This document shows positions 46,321 through 58,450 of a DNA stretch of 64,000 bases, in pieces. The position numbers were made by a program, and so were the translations under genes. Origin of the DNA: Anisus vortex (taxonomy: Eukaryota; Mollusca; Gastropoda; Planorbidae); the NCBI GenBank assembly GCA_949126835.1, contig OX421495.1, positions 26,395,329 through 26,459,328 of the forward strand, written 5' to 3'. The notes beneath the pieces were generated by a model, which made no database searches, was not told where the DNA came from, and was given only the letters and a program-made list of their open reading frames with translations. Each line of letters opens with the position of its first letter. Within the stretch, counting starts at the first letter, position 1.

Positions 46321-46950
46321 ATTACAGATCTCCTGTAGTATTAAATTTAAATTAAGTAGTCTCGTTAAAGAGGTTGTAATAAATAACAAACAATATTAAT
46401 TATTTGTAGCTAACTTAATTAATAAAAATTAAAATAATTTATTTAATAAAAAAAACACTTCAGACGATACCAATTTTAAAACAATTTATTTACTAAGTCA
46501 AATTAATATCAAAAGAAAAATAGAAAAGAAAAATCAACTCACGAATATCCTTACAACAGAATAAAACAACAATGTAATAATGCGTACAGGTACATAAAAG
46601 ATACAATACAGCTCTGCCACTGATGCGCTTACAATATGCTTAAACCAAGACTCAAGAATACTACATCGATGTAAAAAAAACTTCCCTTCTATCACGCGAA
46701 TCTCCTATATTTATACTATACATGTTAGAGATTTCTGGAATAAAAGTAGGCTAAGAGTAACTCACAAAAATTGTCAACATCTCTTTCTAACATGTTCCAG
46801 ACTGTGAAAGAATTCTCTAGGTACACTCTAGTAAACAACAATTATTGACGCAACAGTAGCTGAGTTCAACTAGAGGTCAGGACTAAGGCCCTGGCAGTGG
46901 TGCAGTTAGTTACATAGGAGGGAAACAAGATATAATCTAAACACATAACA
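46321..46950 (-). repeat. 5' LTR of the Gmr1-like element
   Basis: 630 bp on the coding strand from TGTTATGTG (46950) to ctgtaat (46321). Followed by a tRNA-Pro-type primer site. About nine differences from the other LTR. Confidence 0.94.
46705..46716 (-). promoter_or_regulatory. Candidate TATA box of the 5' LTR
   Basis: The minus strand reads gtataaatatag, a good TATA-like sequence. About 270 bases downstream, aaataaa at 46438-46444 could serve as the LTR polyadenylation signal. The same pair is present in the other LTR. Inference from motif and position only; the LTR is AT-rich. Confidence 0.4.
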
Positions 46951-47417
46951 TCTATAAAATATATATAAAATAACATATTTGTGCCATTAGTTCTTCAGTG
47001 TATGCTTAATAGTTAATATACGTATTATTATAGTCTTCAAAACCAATGTTTCCATATTATGTTTGTTACGAATGTTCACCATAAGTCTAGATTGACTCTA
47101 GAATGATACTAACAATATCTACAGTTTAGAATCGATATCACATTATGTACTTCTAACTTCCATCTCTGTTTGTCAGTGAGTTGTATTTATTACAGGTTGA
47201 TTTAGTCATTGTTGACAAGTGTATTTGTCTGTGTGTGTGTGTCGTAGCTGTGTATATATCATTTGCTGTTACCAGCACGTGTGTGTGCTATCCTTTTAAT
47301 ACATCATCGGTGTGTTCTGTAGGTCATTCAGGTCTTATTTTTAAACCCCCTGCACACACACAGGACTCTTTCCCTGTAATGGTATCTTTGTGTGTTTGTT
47401 CTTCCTCACGTGGCTTT
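46951..47417. other. Spacer right of the retrotransposon
   Basis: AT-rich unique-looking DNA. An open frame beginning near 47181 runs into the 39-bp array and has no recognised domain. Confidence 0.5.
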
Positions 47418-48932
47418 CTGTCTGACCATTTGATCGTCCAGAGTGTGTCTATGTGTCTGTCTGACCATTTGATCGTCCAGAGTATGTCTATGTGTCTGTC
47501 CGACCATTTGATCGTCCAGAGTGTGTCTATGTGTCTGTCTGACCATTTGATTGTCCAGAGTGTGTCTATGTGTCTGTCTGACCCTTTGATAGTCCAGAGT
47601 GTGTCTATGTGTCTGTCTGACCATTTGATCGTCCAGAGTTTGTCTATGTGTCTGTCTGACCATTTGATTGCCCAAAGTGTGTCTATGTGTCTGTCTGACC
47701 ATTTGATTTTGTACAGTGTGTCTATGTGTCTGTCTGACCGTTTGATAGTCCAGAGTGTGTCTATGTGTCTGTCTGACCATTTGATCGTCCAGAGTGTGTC
47801 TATGTGTCTGTCTGGCCATTGGATTGTTTAGAGTGTGTCTATGTGTCTGTCTGACCATTTGATTGTCCAGAGTGTGTCTATGTGTCTGTCTGACCATTTG
47901 ATCGTCCAGAGTGTGTCTATGTGTCTGTCTGACCATTTGATCGTTCAGAGTGTGTCTATGTGTCTGTCTGACCATTTGATTTTGTAGAGTGTGTCTATGT
48001 GTCTGTCTGACCGTTTGATCGTCCAGAGTGTGTCTATGTGTCTGTCTGACCGTTTGATCGTCCAGAGTGTGTCTATGTGTCTGTCTGACCATTTGATTGC
48101 CCAGAGTGTGTCTATGTGTCTGTCTGACCATTTGATTGTCCAGAGTGTGTCTATGTGTCTGTCTGACCATTTGATTGTTTAGAGTGTGTCTATGTGTCTG
48201 TCTGACCATTTGATTGTCCAGAGTGTGTCTATGTGTCTGTCTGACCATTTGATCGTCTAGAGTGTGTCTATGTGTCTGTCTGACCATTTGATTTTTTAGA
48301 GTGTGTCTATGTGTCTTTCTGACCATTTGATCGTCCAGAGTGTGTCTATGTGTCTGTCTGACCATTTGATTTTTTAGAGTGTGTCTATGTGTCTGTCTGA
48401 CCATTTGATCGTCCAGAGTGTGTCTATGTGTCTGTCTGACCATTTGATTGTCCAGAGTATGTCTATGTGTCTGTCTGACCATTTGATCGTCCAGAGTGTG
48501 TCTATGTGTCTGTCAGACCATTTGATTGTTTAGAGTGTGTCTATGTGTCTGTCTGACCGTTTGATCGTCCATATGTGTCTATGTGTCTGTCTGACCTTTT
48601 GATTGTTTAGAGTGCGTCTATGTGTCTGTCTGACCATTTGATTGTCCAGAGTGTGTCTATGTGTCTGTCTGACCATTTGATCGTCCAGAGTGTGTCTATG
48701 TGTCTGTCTGACCATTTGATTTTGTAGAGTGTGTCTATGTGTCCGTCTGACCATTTGATCGTCCAGAGTGTGTCTATGTGTCTGTCTAAACCTTTGATTG
48801 TTTAGAGTGTGTCTATGTGTCTGTCTGACCATTTGATCTTCCAGAGTGTGTCTATGTGTCTGTCTGACCCTTTGATTGTTCCGAGAGTGTCTATGTGTCT
48901 GTCTGACCATTTGATTGTTGCGAGATTTTCTA
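47418..48932. repeat. 39-bp minisatellite, about 39 copies
   Basis: The unit ctgaccatttgatcgtccag plus agtgtgtctatgtgtctgt varies in the middle (ttgtcc, ttttgtag, tttttag, ttgttt, ttgccc). Since 39 is a multiple of three, 13-residue repeat frames are open on both strands (for example 358 codons on the minus strand, MVRQTHRHTLDDQ). No start context, domain or conservation argument makes them genes. Confidence 0.96.
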
Positions 48933-49429
48933 TGTGTCGGACAAGAAAGAACAAATCCTACATCGGACACCATCTTCTTCCCTTCTTCCCACTTACAGCA
49001 GTCATTCCCTCTTCTATCCTGGTCTTTCAATTAACTCTTCCTTCTTTCACTCCTTCCCCACCCTACTCCCTCCTCCTCACAACCATACGTCCCAAACCTT
49101 CACAAGTGCTGAGAGTGCAGCTACAGTGAATATTGATTTGGGGCCTGATCGATCTGTCGCCCTTGACCTAGTTCACTTCTCTCATATTCCTGCTGCTATG
49201 AAAGAAAAGACGTGAGGAATGGCGAAAAGGGGGAGGGGGGCAGGCTGAGAGGGGGCGGTGATAACTGTGGGGAATGCGAAAGAGTGTGGGGGGGGGGGGG
49301 AAGCAGGAGAGTGAGGGAGTGTGAGAGTTAAGCATGTGAGTATTGAGTTTAAAAACGGCTGCGTCTAGCTGAACATTAAAATTGTTTAAGCCGAGATTTT
49401 CTAAAATTTAATATGTTTAATGTATTCGT
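48933..49429. other. Spacer with G-runs
   Basis: Pyrimidine-rich at 48960-49090, then G-rich with a 12-base G-run near 49291. No gene seen. Confidence 0.5.
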
Positions 49430-49690
49430 CTATCTATTTATCTATCTATCTAACTATCTATTTATCTATCTATCTAACTTTCTTTCTATCTATCTAACTT
49501 TCTATCTATTTATCTATCTACCTACCCATCTAAAAACTGTATATCTATCGATCTATATATCTATCTATCATTGTATCTATCTATTTATCTACCAATCAAT
49601 CAATCTATGAATCTATTTATCTATCTATCTATCTATCTACCTATCTATCTACTTATCTATCTATTCTTCTATTTATCTGTATCTATAACT
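49430..49690. repeat. Degenerate (CTAT)n array
   Basis: Ctatctatttatctatctaa-like sequence with many interruptions. Confidence 0.9.
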
Positions 49691-51646
49691 CTGTCCATAT
49701 ATACTTGCTGATCTTTGTCATGTTATTTTGTGGAGTCGTCTAAAATATAACCTTTGATATAGACCACAAATGTTCTGCATATTGTCCACGCCACCTCGAC
49801 CTAGTTAGTGACAGGACTAATGACATATTCACATAGACCAGGACTTACCGTAATTGCTAACGTCATTGAACAGAATATAAACCTATCTTTACATATAACG
49901 TCAGTAAACCAGTCCTTATACCCCCCCCCCCCCCCAAATTCTTCCCTCTTTTTCACTTTGATATTTTGAGTAATTTAGTAAAAGCAATTTTCTGTGTTTG
50001 AGTTTGAAACTAAATCACACAATTTTTGTTTTTAAAGATCTATGATCCATGAATGGTAAGAAATCAATTTCAATCTCCCATTTTTAGAATTCCTATTTCC
50101 ATTCTTAAGTTCTGCTTACTTTAGATGACTACGGAGTGCAAATTTCCCCGTCATTGCTTATTTCAACCAATAGGAATAGAGTCTATATCATTATTGAACT
50201 TCTGAACCAATAGGAATATGGTCTATATCATTATTGAACTTCTGAACCAATAGGAATATGGTCTATATTTATTTAAAAAAAACAACATCCACCAGTCTTC
50301 AATTCAATAAAAGGCAAGGGAATTAACTCTGTCAATTTTAGTTCAATCATTTCTGTTAACATTTTTTTGTTAATTTCAGCCTTCCATTTTGTTTACACTT
50401 TCTTGTACATCAGAAATTATGTGAAAAACAAAATCGTGATAAAGTTTTCATCTTTCCCAAAATAGAAAAGTGTGATTGTGTAGCAGTAAGTTGTAGATGA
50501 AAGAGACTATTTCGGGGGAGGGGTTCAATATGCTCTTAAAAAACTGGAGTCTTTGTTTTTATTTAAAGGAGAAGTAAAGCTCTTAGCATAGAGAGAGATT
50601 GATTTGTTGTAGCACGCGACATTTTAGAAGGTGTGTGTGTGTGCTTGGGTGTGTGCTAGTGTGTGAATGTTATTGAGAGGGTGGGGCGGCAAGGGGGGGG
50701 GAAATGTTGGCTGATAATTGCGTTTTCATCTCCCTGCCGACAAAGATCCTCCATTTTTGCTTACACCAGTTCTAAGGGTTGTCTAGTGCAGAGGTGTGTC
50801 TAGTAATTTGGGGTCAAAACGTTATCTTTGGCTCAAAGGCGGAACTGATAAAGAGCCGCAAGTGTCCTAATGGATAACATTTCGTCCAATCATCAAACCG
50901 TTTTGCTTGTTTGTAGAACGAACACATAACACTGTAGAATTTAGTAACATCATACCAGAAATAACAACACATAAGACTGTAGACTTTAGTAACATCACAC
51001 CGGAAATAACAAACCAATTAATTTACTTGAACAGAACGTTATTTGAGTCTTGAGTTTTAAACCCGTTTAACAGATTTATTAATAAGTGTGTGTGTGTGTG
51101 AGTATTATACTGGCAATTGGCAACATTAGGCTATCCTCATCGTATTTGTCCAAATACTGAAAATTCTTGACACGTTATGCTAGACCATAGGTTCTCAACG
51201 GGGGCGATATCGCCCCCCCCCCTCGGGGGCGGTGAGAAGCTTTAGGGGGGCGATGACATTCCCGGGGGCGATTGGGGGGCGATGACATTCCCAGGGGCGA
51301 TTGGGGGCGGTGAAGGGCAAGTGGGCGGTATATATTTTAACACCTCAGCTATTTGAATCGATTAGTTTTTGGAGGATGAAATGTGATGTAAACGTAAGGG
51401 CCGCTAAATATCTGATATCCCCCAACATTATGCCTACATATTATCATATTAATAAGCAATAGGAATCGCAGTGACTTTTCGATGAAGTAGGGGTCTGTAT
51501 TTGGCAATATATAGTGTGCGGCCGGCTGGTCTTGTGGTTGGTTCACCGGACTGTCGCCCTAACATCTGCTGATATTAATGATATTTTGATTTCAGTTTTA
51601 CCGAGATTCCTTAATGTATTTTACAACGTCTTCAGATTATTATAAA
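49691..51646. other. Spacer up to the macrosatellite
   Basis: A 16-base C-run lies near 49920. A 39-bp unit (gaaccaataggaatatggtc...) is repeated about 2.6 times at 50167-50268. At 51195-51335 a GC-rich block of ggggcgatgacattccc-type repeats with ggttctcaac looks like a hAT-derived fragment. At 51519-51560 gctggtcttgtggttggttc resembles a tRNA A-box region, possibly a truncated SINE head. No gene is supported. Confidence 0.5.
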
Positions 51647-52149
51647 TACAAGCCGTTATGTGCCCGGTCCTCCGAACCGGCTAAAATTTATGTTTGCATA
51701 CACTCTAACTACTCAGGCAGTTATAATGAGATTGCCCGCATGACCTACGACACGAATTTAAACGTGAGGTAATTTTTTATTTGCCCGCTACAACATGAAT
51801 TACCCGTTAAAATCATTACTCATCACCCATTATAACAATTACAAAATTGCCCGCTATAAATTACGACGCAAATTAAAACATGAATATATTTTGTTCTATT
51901 CATTGATTAAGAACATTCGACAGTACTTTTTTTTTTTTTTTAATGATTGTTTGATATTTTTTTTTTACGACAAACATTAAGTCGCAGACCTATGTTGTGT
52001 TGTTTTTGTTTATTTGCTATTTATTTTTTTATTGTTGCTTTGGAAGCAAACTTAAATTAAATTTTCTATTCAACATGTGAAACGATAACAAATGAAACCC
52101 ATATGAAATAATGTTTATAAAACGTATACGACACGAATTAAAACTTTAA

Positions 52150-52672
52150 AAAGTTAGTTCCAGCAATTTGAACATTGCCCGGCAAATTAAACATTGCCCG
52201 GTAATATAAATATTGTCCGGTAATTTAAACATTGCCCGGTAATTTAAACATTGCCCGGTAATTTAAACATTGCCCGGTATTATAAACATTGCCCGGTAAT
52301 TTAAACATTGCCCGGTAATTAAACATTGCCCGGTAATTTAAACATTGCCCGGTAATTTAAACATTGCCCGGTAATTTAAACATTGCCCGGTATTATAAAC
52401 ATTGCCCGGTAATTTAAACATTGCCCGGTAATTAAACATTGCCCGGTAATTTAAACATTGCCCGGTAATTTAAACATTGCCCGGTAATTTAAACATTGCC
52501 CGGTATTATAAACATTGCCCGGTAATTTAAACATTGCCCGGTAATTAAACATTGCCCGGTAATTTAAACATTGCCCGGTAATTTAAACATTGCCCGGTAA
52601 TTTAAACATTGCCCGGTATTATAAACATTGCCCGGTAATTTAAACATTGCCCGGTAATTTAAACAATGGCCG
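52150..52672. repeat. Nested 19-bp minisatellite, unit 1 (about 27 copies)
   Basis: The 19-mer ttaaacattgcccggtaat alternates with taaacattgcccggtatta and an 18-bp form. Here the variants recur with a period of about 113 bp (six monomers). Confidence 0.93.
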
Positions 52673-54084
52673 TTACCAAGGCGATAAGCCTAAAGGTGCC
52701 CAGTTCTCGGAACTGGATAAAATAACCCATTGAGTTATAAGCAATAGTCTTAAGCGGGGATAAAGTATTTTCCGGTAACTTAGACCATTTAAATATTGCA
52801 TTCTACAAATTACGACGCAAATTAAAACAAAATTGTGTTCCCTTCTTAAACGCATAAATACGCAAAATTTGATGACGCCATATAATTATAAGCTTAAATA
52901 TAGAGTGTAACCAGGACCGCTGCGTTTAAATAAGCTTAGTAAGGCGTCGGTATTACTTCCCGAAACAGAAAAAAAATGCTAAATCTATTTGCTTAAAGTT
53001 TTAAATTATTAATTAGCTTTAAGTCATGTATTCACAGTGTAAAGTATTAAAGTAGTGATAGATTAAGAAAATCAACTACAGTATTGGTAGTGTAAAGAAT
53101 TTATGTTGTTTACGGCACGTAGACAATTTAAACATTAAGAAAATTTGTTCCCGTCATTGAGTTGAGATAAAAATCCATGCACATAGTTTGATGACGTCAA
53201 TTTAAACACGAATGATAAATGTCCCTTCATTGCTATAAAATCCATGCGCAAAGATTGATGACGTCATAAAAATAATCTCAGCGCATCCTTTTTTTTCTAA
53301 CTTTGTGACGAAAAACTATAAAAAGTTGTACTGGCAAAGACAATGTGAATCAAAAGTTGTGTTTTTTTCGCGTTTTTTGACCAAACTGACCACTGCGGTC
53401 ATTTAAATTTTTTTAAAACCATGACAGTGTTCACCGCCGTAACGCAAAGAATATTTGTAGCAAATTTCACGTTTTTATGTCCAGTATTTAAAAAGATTAT
53501 GCGGTATGTACATACCCAGCCAGCCAGCCAGCCACATACATACATATTCCTTTTGAGATTTATATATATACAAGCCGTTATGTGCCCGGTCCTCAGAACC
53601 GGCTAAAAGTTATGTTTACATACACTCTAACTACTCAGGCAGTTATAATGAGATTGCCCGCATGACCTACGACACGAATTTAAACGTGAGGTAATTTTTT
53701 ATTTGCCCGCTACAACATGAATTACCCGTTAAAATCATTACTCATCACCCATTTTAACAATTACAAAATTGCCCGCTATAAATTACGACGCAAATTAAAA
53801 CATGAATATATTTTGTTCTATTCATTGATTAAGAACATTCGACACTACTTTTTTTTTTTTAATGATTGTTTGATATATTTTTTTTACGACAAACATTAAG
53901 TCGCAGACCTATGTTGTGTTGTTTTTGTTTTTTTCCTATTTATTTATTTATTGTTGCTTTGGAAGCAAACTTAGAATTAATTTTTCTATTCAACATGTAA
54001 AACAATAACAAATGAAACCCTTATGAAATAATGTTTATAAAACGTATACGACACGAATTAAAACTTTAAAAATTTAGTTCCGGC

Positions 54085-54572
54085 AAATTGAAAATTGCCC
54101 GGCAAATTAAACATTGCCCGGTAATTTAAACATTGCCTGGTAATTTAAACATTGCCCGGTATTATAAACATTGCCCGGTATTATAAACATTGCCCGGTAT
54201 TATAAACATTGCCCGGTAATTTAAACATTGCCCGGTATTATAAACATTGCCCGGTATTATAAACATTGCCCGGTAATTTAAACATTGCCCGGTAATTTAA
54301 ACATTACCCGGTATTATAAACATTGCCCGGTATTATAAACATTGCCCGGTAATTTAAACATTGCCCGGTAATTTAAACATTTCCCGGTATTATAAACATT
54401 GCCCGGTATTATAAACATTGCCCGGTAATTTAAACATTGCCCGGTAATTTAAACATTGTCCGGTATTATAAACATTGCCCGGTAATTTAAACATTGCCCG
54501 GTAATTTAAACATTGCCTGGTATTATAAACATTGCCCGGTAATTTAAACATTGCCCGGTAATTAAAACAATG
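54085..54572. repeat. Nested 19-bp minisatellite, unit 2 (about 25 copies)
   Basis: Same 19-mer. The two variants tend to occur in pairs, giving a 76-bp period different from unit 1. Confidence 0.92.
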
Positions 54573-55451
54573 GCCGTTACCAAGGCGATAAGCCTAAAGG
54601 TGCCCAGTTCTCGGAACTGGATAAAATAACCCATGGAGTTATAAGCAATTGTCTTAAGCGGGGATAAAGTATTTTCCGGTAACTTAATTTTTTTACTTAA
54701 ACCATTTAAATATTGCATTCTACAAATTACGACGCAAATTAAAACAAAATTTTGTTCCCTTCTTAAACGCATAAATACGCAAAATTTGATGACGCCATAT
54801 AATTATAAGCTTAAATATAGAGTGTAACCAGGACCACTGCGTTTAAATAAGCTTAGTAAGGCGTCGGTATTACTTCCCGAAACAGAAAAAAAAATGCTAA
54901 ATCTATTTGCTTTGTCCTATGTTTGTAAAGTTTTAAATTATTAATTAGCTTTAAGTCATGTATTCACAGTGTAAAGTATTAAAGTAGTGATAGATTAAGA
55001 AAATCAACTACAGTATTGGTAGTGTAAAGAATTTATGTTGTTTACGGCACGTAGACAATTTAAACATGAAGAAAATTTGTTCCCGTCATTGAGTTGAGAT
55101 AATAAAATCCATGCACATAGTTTGATGACGTCAATTTAAACATGAATGAAAAATGTCCCTTCATTGCTATAAAATCCATGCGCAAAGATTGATGACGTCA
55201 TAAAAATAATCTCAGCGCATCCTTTTTTTTTTCTAACTTTGTGACGAAAAACTATAAAAAGTTGTACTGGCAAAGACAATGTGAATCAAAAGTTGTGTTT
55301 TTTTCACGTTTTTTGACCAAACTGACCACTGCGGTCATTTTAATTTTTTTAAAACCTTGACAGTGTTCACCGCCGTAACGCAAAGAATATTTGTAGCAAA
55401 TTTCAAGTTTTTATGTCCAGTATTTAAAAAGATTATGCGGTATGTACATAC

Positions 55452-55486
<35 letters not shown>

Positions 55487-56039
55487 CATACATACATACA
55501 TATTCCTTTTGAGATTTATATATATACAAGCCGTTATGTGCCCGGTCCTCCGAACCAGCTAAAAGTTATGTTTACATACACTCTAACTACTCAGGCAGTT
55601 ATAATGAGATTGCCCGCATGACCTACGACACGAATTTAAACGTGAGGTAATTTTTTATTTGCCCGCTACAACATGAATTACCCGTTAAAATCATTACTCA
55701 TCACCCATTATAACAATTACAAAATTGCCCGCTATAAATTACGACGCAAATTAAAACATGAATAAATTTTGTTCTATTCATTGATTAAGAACATTCGACA
55801 GTACTTTTATTTTTTTTTAATGATTGTTTGATATATTTTTTTTACGACAAACATTAAGTCGCAGACCTATGTTGTGTTGTTTTTGTTTATTTGCTATTTA
55901 TTTATTTATTGTTGCTTTGGAAGCAAACTTAGAATTAAATTTTCTATTCAACATGTAAAACAATAACAAATGAAACCCATATGAAATAATGTTTATAAAA
56001 CGTATACGACACGAATTAAAACTTTAAAAAGTTAGTTCC

Positions 56040-56226
56040 AGCAATTTGAACATTGCCCGGAAAATTAAACATTGCCCGGTAATATAAACATTGCCCGTTA
56101 ATTTAAACATTGCCCGGTAATTTAAACATTGCCCGGTAATTTAAACATTGCCCGGTATTATAAACATTGCCCGGTAATTTAAACATTGCCCGGTAATTTA
56201 AACATTGCCCGGTAATTTAAACAATG
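56040..56226. repeat. Nested 19-bp minisatellite, unit 3 (about 9 copies)
   Basis: Shortest of the nested arrays. It lies in the unit that also carries the TTAA-flanked insertion. Confidence 0.92.
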
Positions 56227-56399
56227 GCCGTTACCAAGGCGATAAGCATAAAGGTGCCCAGTTCTCGGAACTGGATAAAATAACCCATGGAGTTATAAGC
56301 AATAGTCTATAAGCGGGGATAAAGTATTTTCCAGAAACTTAAATCATTTAAATATTGCATTCTACAATTTACGACGCAAATTAAAACAAAACTTCTTAA

Positions 56400-56848
56400 A
56401 GACCAAGTGAAGAGGTTTTTCTCAAAGGAACGAGATTTGGAATAGCCTCATACGGCAGTGACGTATCACAAGGGAAATAAATAAATAAAAATAGACGGTA
56501 TAAATCTATATTTAACCATTTTGTTAAAAATAAGAACCGGGAAAAGATTCAAAACATGTGGCAATAGATTCAAAACACGTGACAATATTCATTTTTCCTA
56601 GTCGGAATCCTTTATGTTACGTCACTTTCCTATATTGCCGGAAATAAAAACATCTTAAATGGCTACGAGATTTGGAGTAATCTTCCGAAAAACACACACA
56701 TTTAAGTGCAAATATTGAACTAATTACTTAAAATGTATCTTTGATATTTTGTATAAATGTTTTTTTTAACATTCAGATACTGAATACACTATTTACTATC
56801 AAAATCTAATGTTAACTCAATTTTGATAAAAAGCTCTTCACTTGGTCT
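56400..56848. mobile_element. piggyBac-like MITE inserted in macrosatellite unit 3
   Basis: Ends agaccaagtgaagag and its reverse complement form a 21-bp inverted repeat with one mismatch. TTAA flanks both sides (56396-56399 and 56849-56852). Sister units show the empty site with a single TTAA (cttcttaaacgc), proving insertion with TTAA duplication, the piggyBac hallmark. At 449 bp there is no transposase. The termini lack the classical CCC start, so family placement rests on the target site. Confidence 0.85.
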
Positions 56849-58074
56849 TTAAACGCATAAATATGCAAAATTTGATGACGCCATATAATTATAAGCTTAA
56901 ATATAGAGTGTAACCAGGACCACTGCGTTTAAATAAGCTTAATAAGGCGTCGGTATTAGTTCCCGAAACAGAAAAAAAATGCTCAATCTATTTGCTTAAA
57001 GTTTTAAATTATTAATTAGCTTTAAGTCATGTATTCACAGTGTAAAGTATTAAAGTAGTGATAGATTAAGAAAATCAACTACAGTATTGGTAGTGTAAAG
57101 AATTTATGTTGTTTACGGCACGTAGACAATTTAAACATGAAGAAAATTTGTTCCCGTCATTGAGTTGAGATAATAAAATCCATGCACATAGTTTGATGAC
57201 GTCAATTTAAACATAAATGAAAAATGTCCCTTCATTGCTATAAAATCTATGCGCAAAGATTGATGACGTCATAAAAATAATCTCAGCGCATCCTTTTTTT
57301 TCTAACTTTGTGACGAAAAACTATAAAAAGTTGTACTGGCAAAGACAATGTGAATCAAAAGTTGTGTTTTTTTCGCGTTTTTTGACCAAACTGACCACTG
57401 CGGTCATTTTAATTGTTTTAAAACCTTGACAGTGTTCACCGCCGTAACGCAAAGAATATTTGTAGCAAATTTCACGTTTTTATGTCCAGTATTTAAAAAG
57501 ATTATGCGGTATGTACATACCCAGCCAGCCACATACATATTCCTTTTGAGATTTATATATATACAAGCCGTTATGTGCCCGGTCCTCCGAACCGGCTAAA
57601 AGTTATGTTTACATACACTCTAACTACTCAGGTAGTTATAATGAGATTGCCCGCATGACCTACGACACGAATTTAAACGTGAGGTAATTTTTTATTTTTG
57701 CCCGCTACAACATGAATTACCCGTTAAAATCATTACTCATCACCCATTATAACAATTACAAAATTGCCCGCTATAAATTACGACGCAAATTAAAACATGA
57801 ATATATTTTGTTCTATTCATTGATTAAGAACATTCGACAGTACTTTTTTTTTTTTTAATGATTGTTTGATATATTTTTTTACGACAAACATTAAGTCGCA
57901 GACCTATGTTGTGTTGTTTTTGTTATTTACTATTTATTTATTTATTGTTGCTTTGGAAGCAAACTTAGAATTAAATTTTCTATTCAACATGTAAAACAAT
58001 AACAAATGAAACCCTTATGAAATAATGTTTATAAAACGTATACGACACGAATTAAAACTTTAAAAATTTAGTTC

Positions 58075-58450
58075 CGGCAATTTGAACATTGCACGGTAAT
58101 TTAAACATTGCCCGGTAATTTAAACATTGCCCGGTATTATAAACATTGCCCGGTATTATAAACATTGCCCGGTAATTTAAACATTGCCCGGTAATTTAAA
58201 CATTGCCCGGTAATTTAAACATTGGCCGGTATTATAAACATTGCCCGGTATTATAAACATTGCCCGGTAATTTAAACATTGCCCGGTAATTTAAACATTG
58301 CCCGGTATTATAAACATTGCCCGGTATTATAAACATTGCCCGGTAATTTAAACATTGCCCGGTAATTTAAACATTGCCCGGTATTATAAACATTGCCCGG
58401 TATTATAAACATTGCCCGGTAATTTAAACATTGCCCGGTAATTTAAACAA
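58075..58450. repeat. Nested 19-bp minisatellite, unit 4 (about 19 copies)
   Basis: Variants in a regular two-plus-two order (76-bp period). Confidence 0.92.

Larger units (their letters stand above)
40147..46950 (-). mobile_element. Gmr1-like Ty3/gypsy LTR retrotransposon, pol order PR-IN-RT-RH
   Basis: A full-length 6.8-kb element in minus orientation. Near-identical LTRs (46321-46950 and 40147-40775) enclose a tRNA-Pro-type primer site, gag, protease, integrase, reverse transcriptase, RNase H and a polypurine tract. Integrase precedes reverse transcriptase, the Ty1/copia arrangement, yet the capsid (SCAN-like), YIDD reverse transcriptase, GPY-type integrase tail and RNase H are Ty3/gypsy-like. 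This combination defines the Gmr1 group. A candidate 4-bp target duplication tcta flanks it (40142-40145 and 46951-46954, with one ambiguous base at the left LTR edge). Coding is broken by frame changes near 46045, 43085 and 42017 and a UAG at 45197-45199. Confidence 0.95.

Noticed and set aside
47406..48482. Minus-strand frame of 358 codons (MVRQTHRHTLDDQ repeats) and overlapping plus-strand frame at 47181-47831
   Set aside because: By-products of the 39-bp minisatellite; no non-repeat domain is attached.
51519..51560. tRNA-like A-box region next to the macrosatellite
   Set aside because: No B box downstream before the macrosatellite begins; too little for a SINE or tRNA call.
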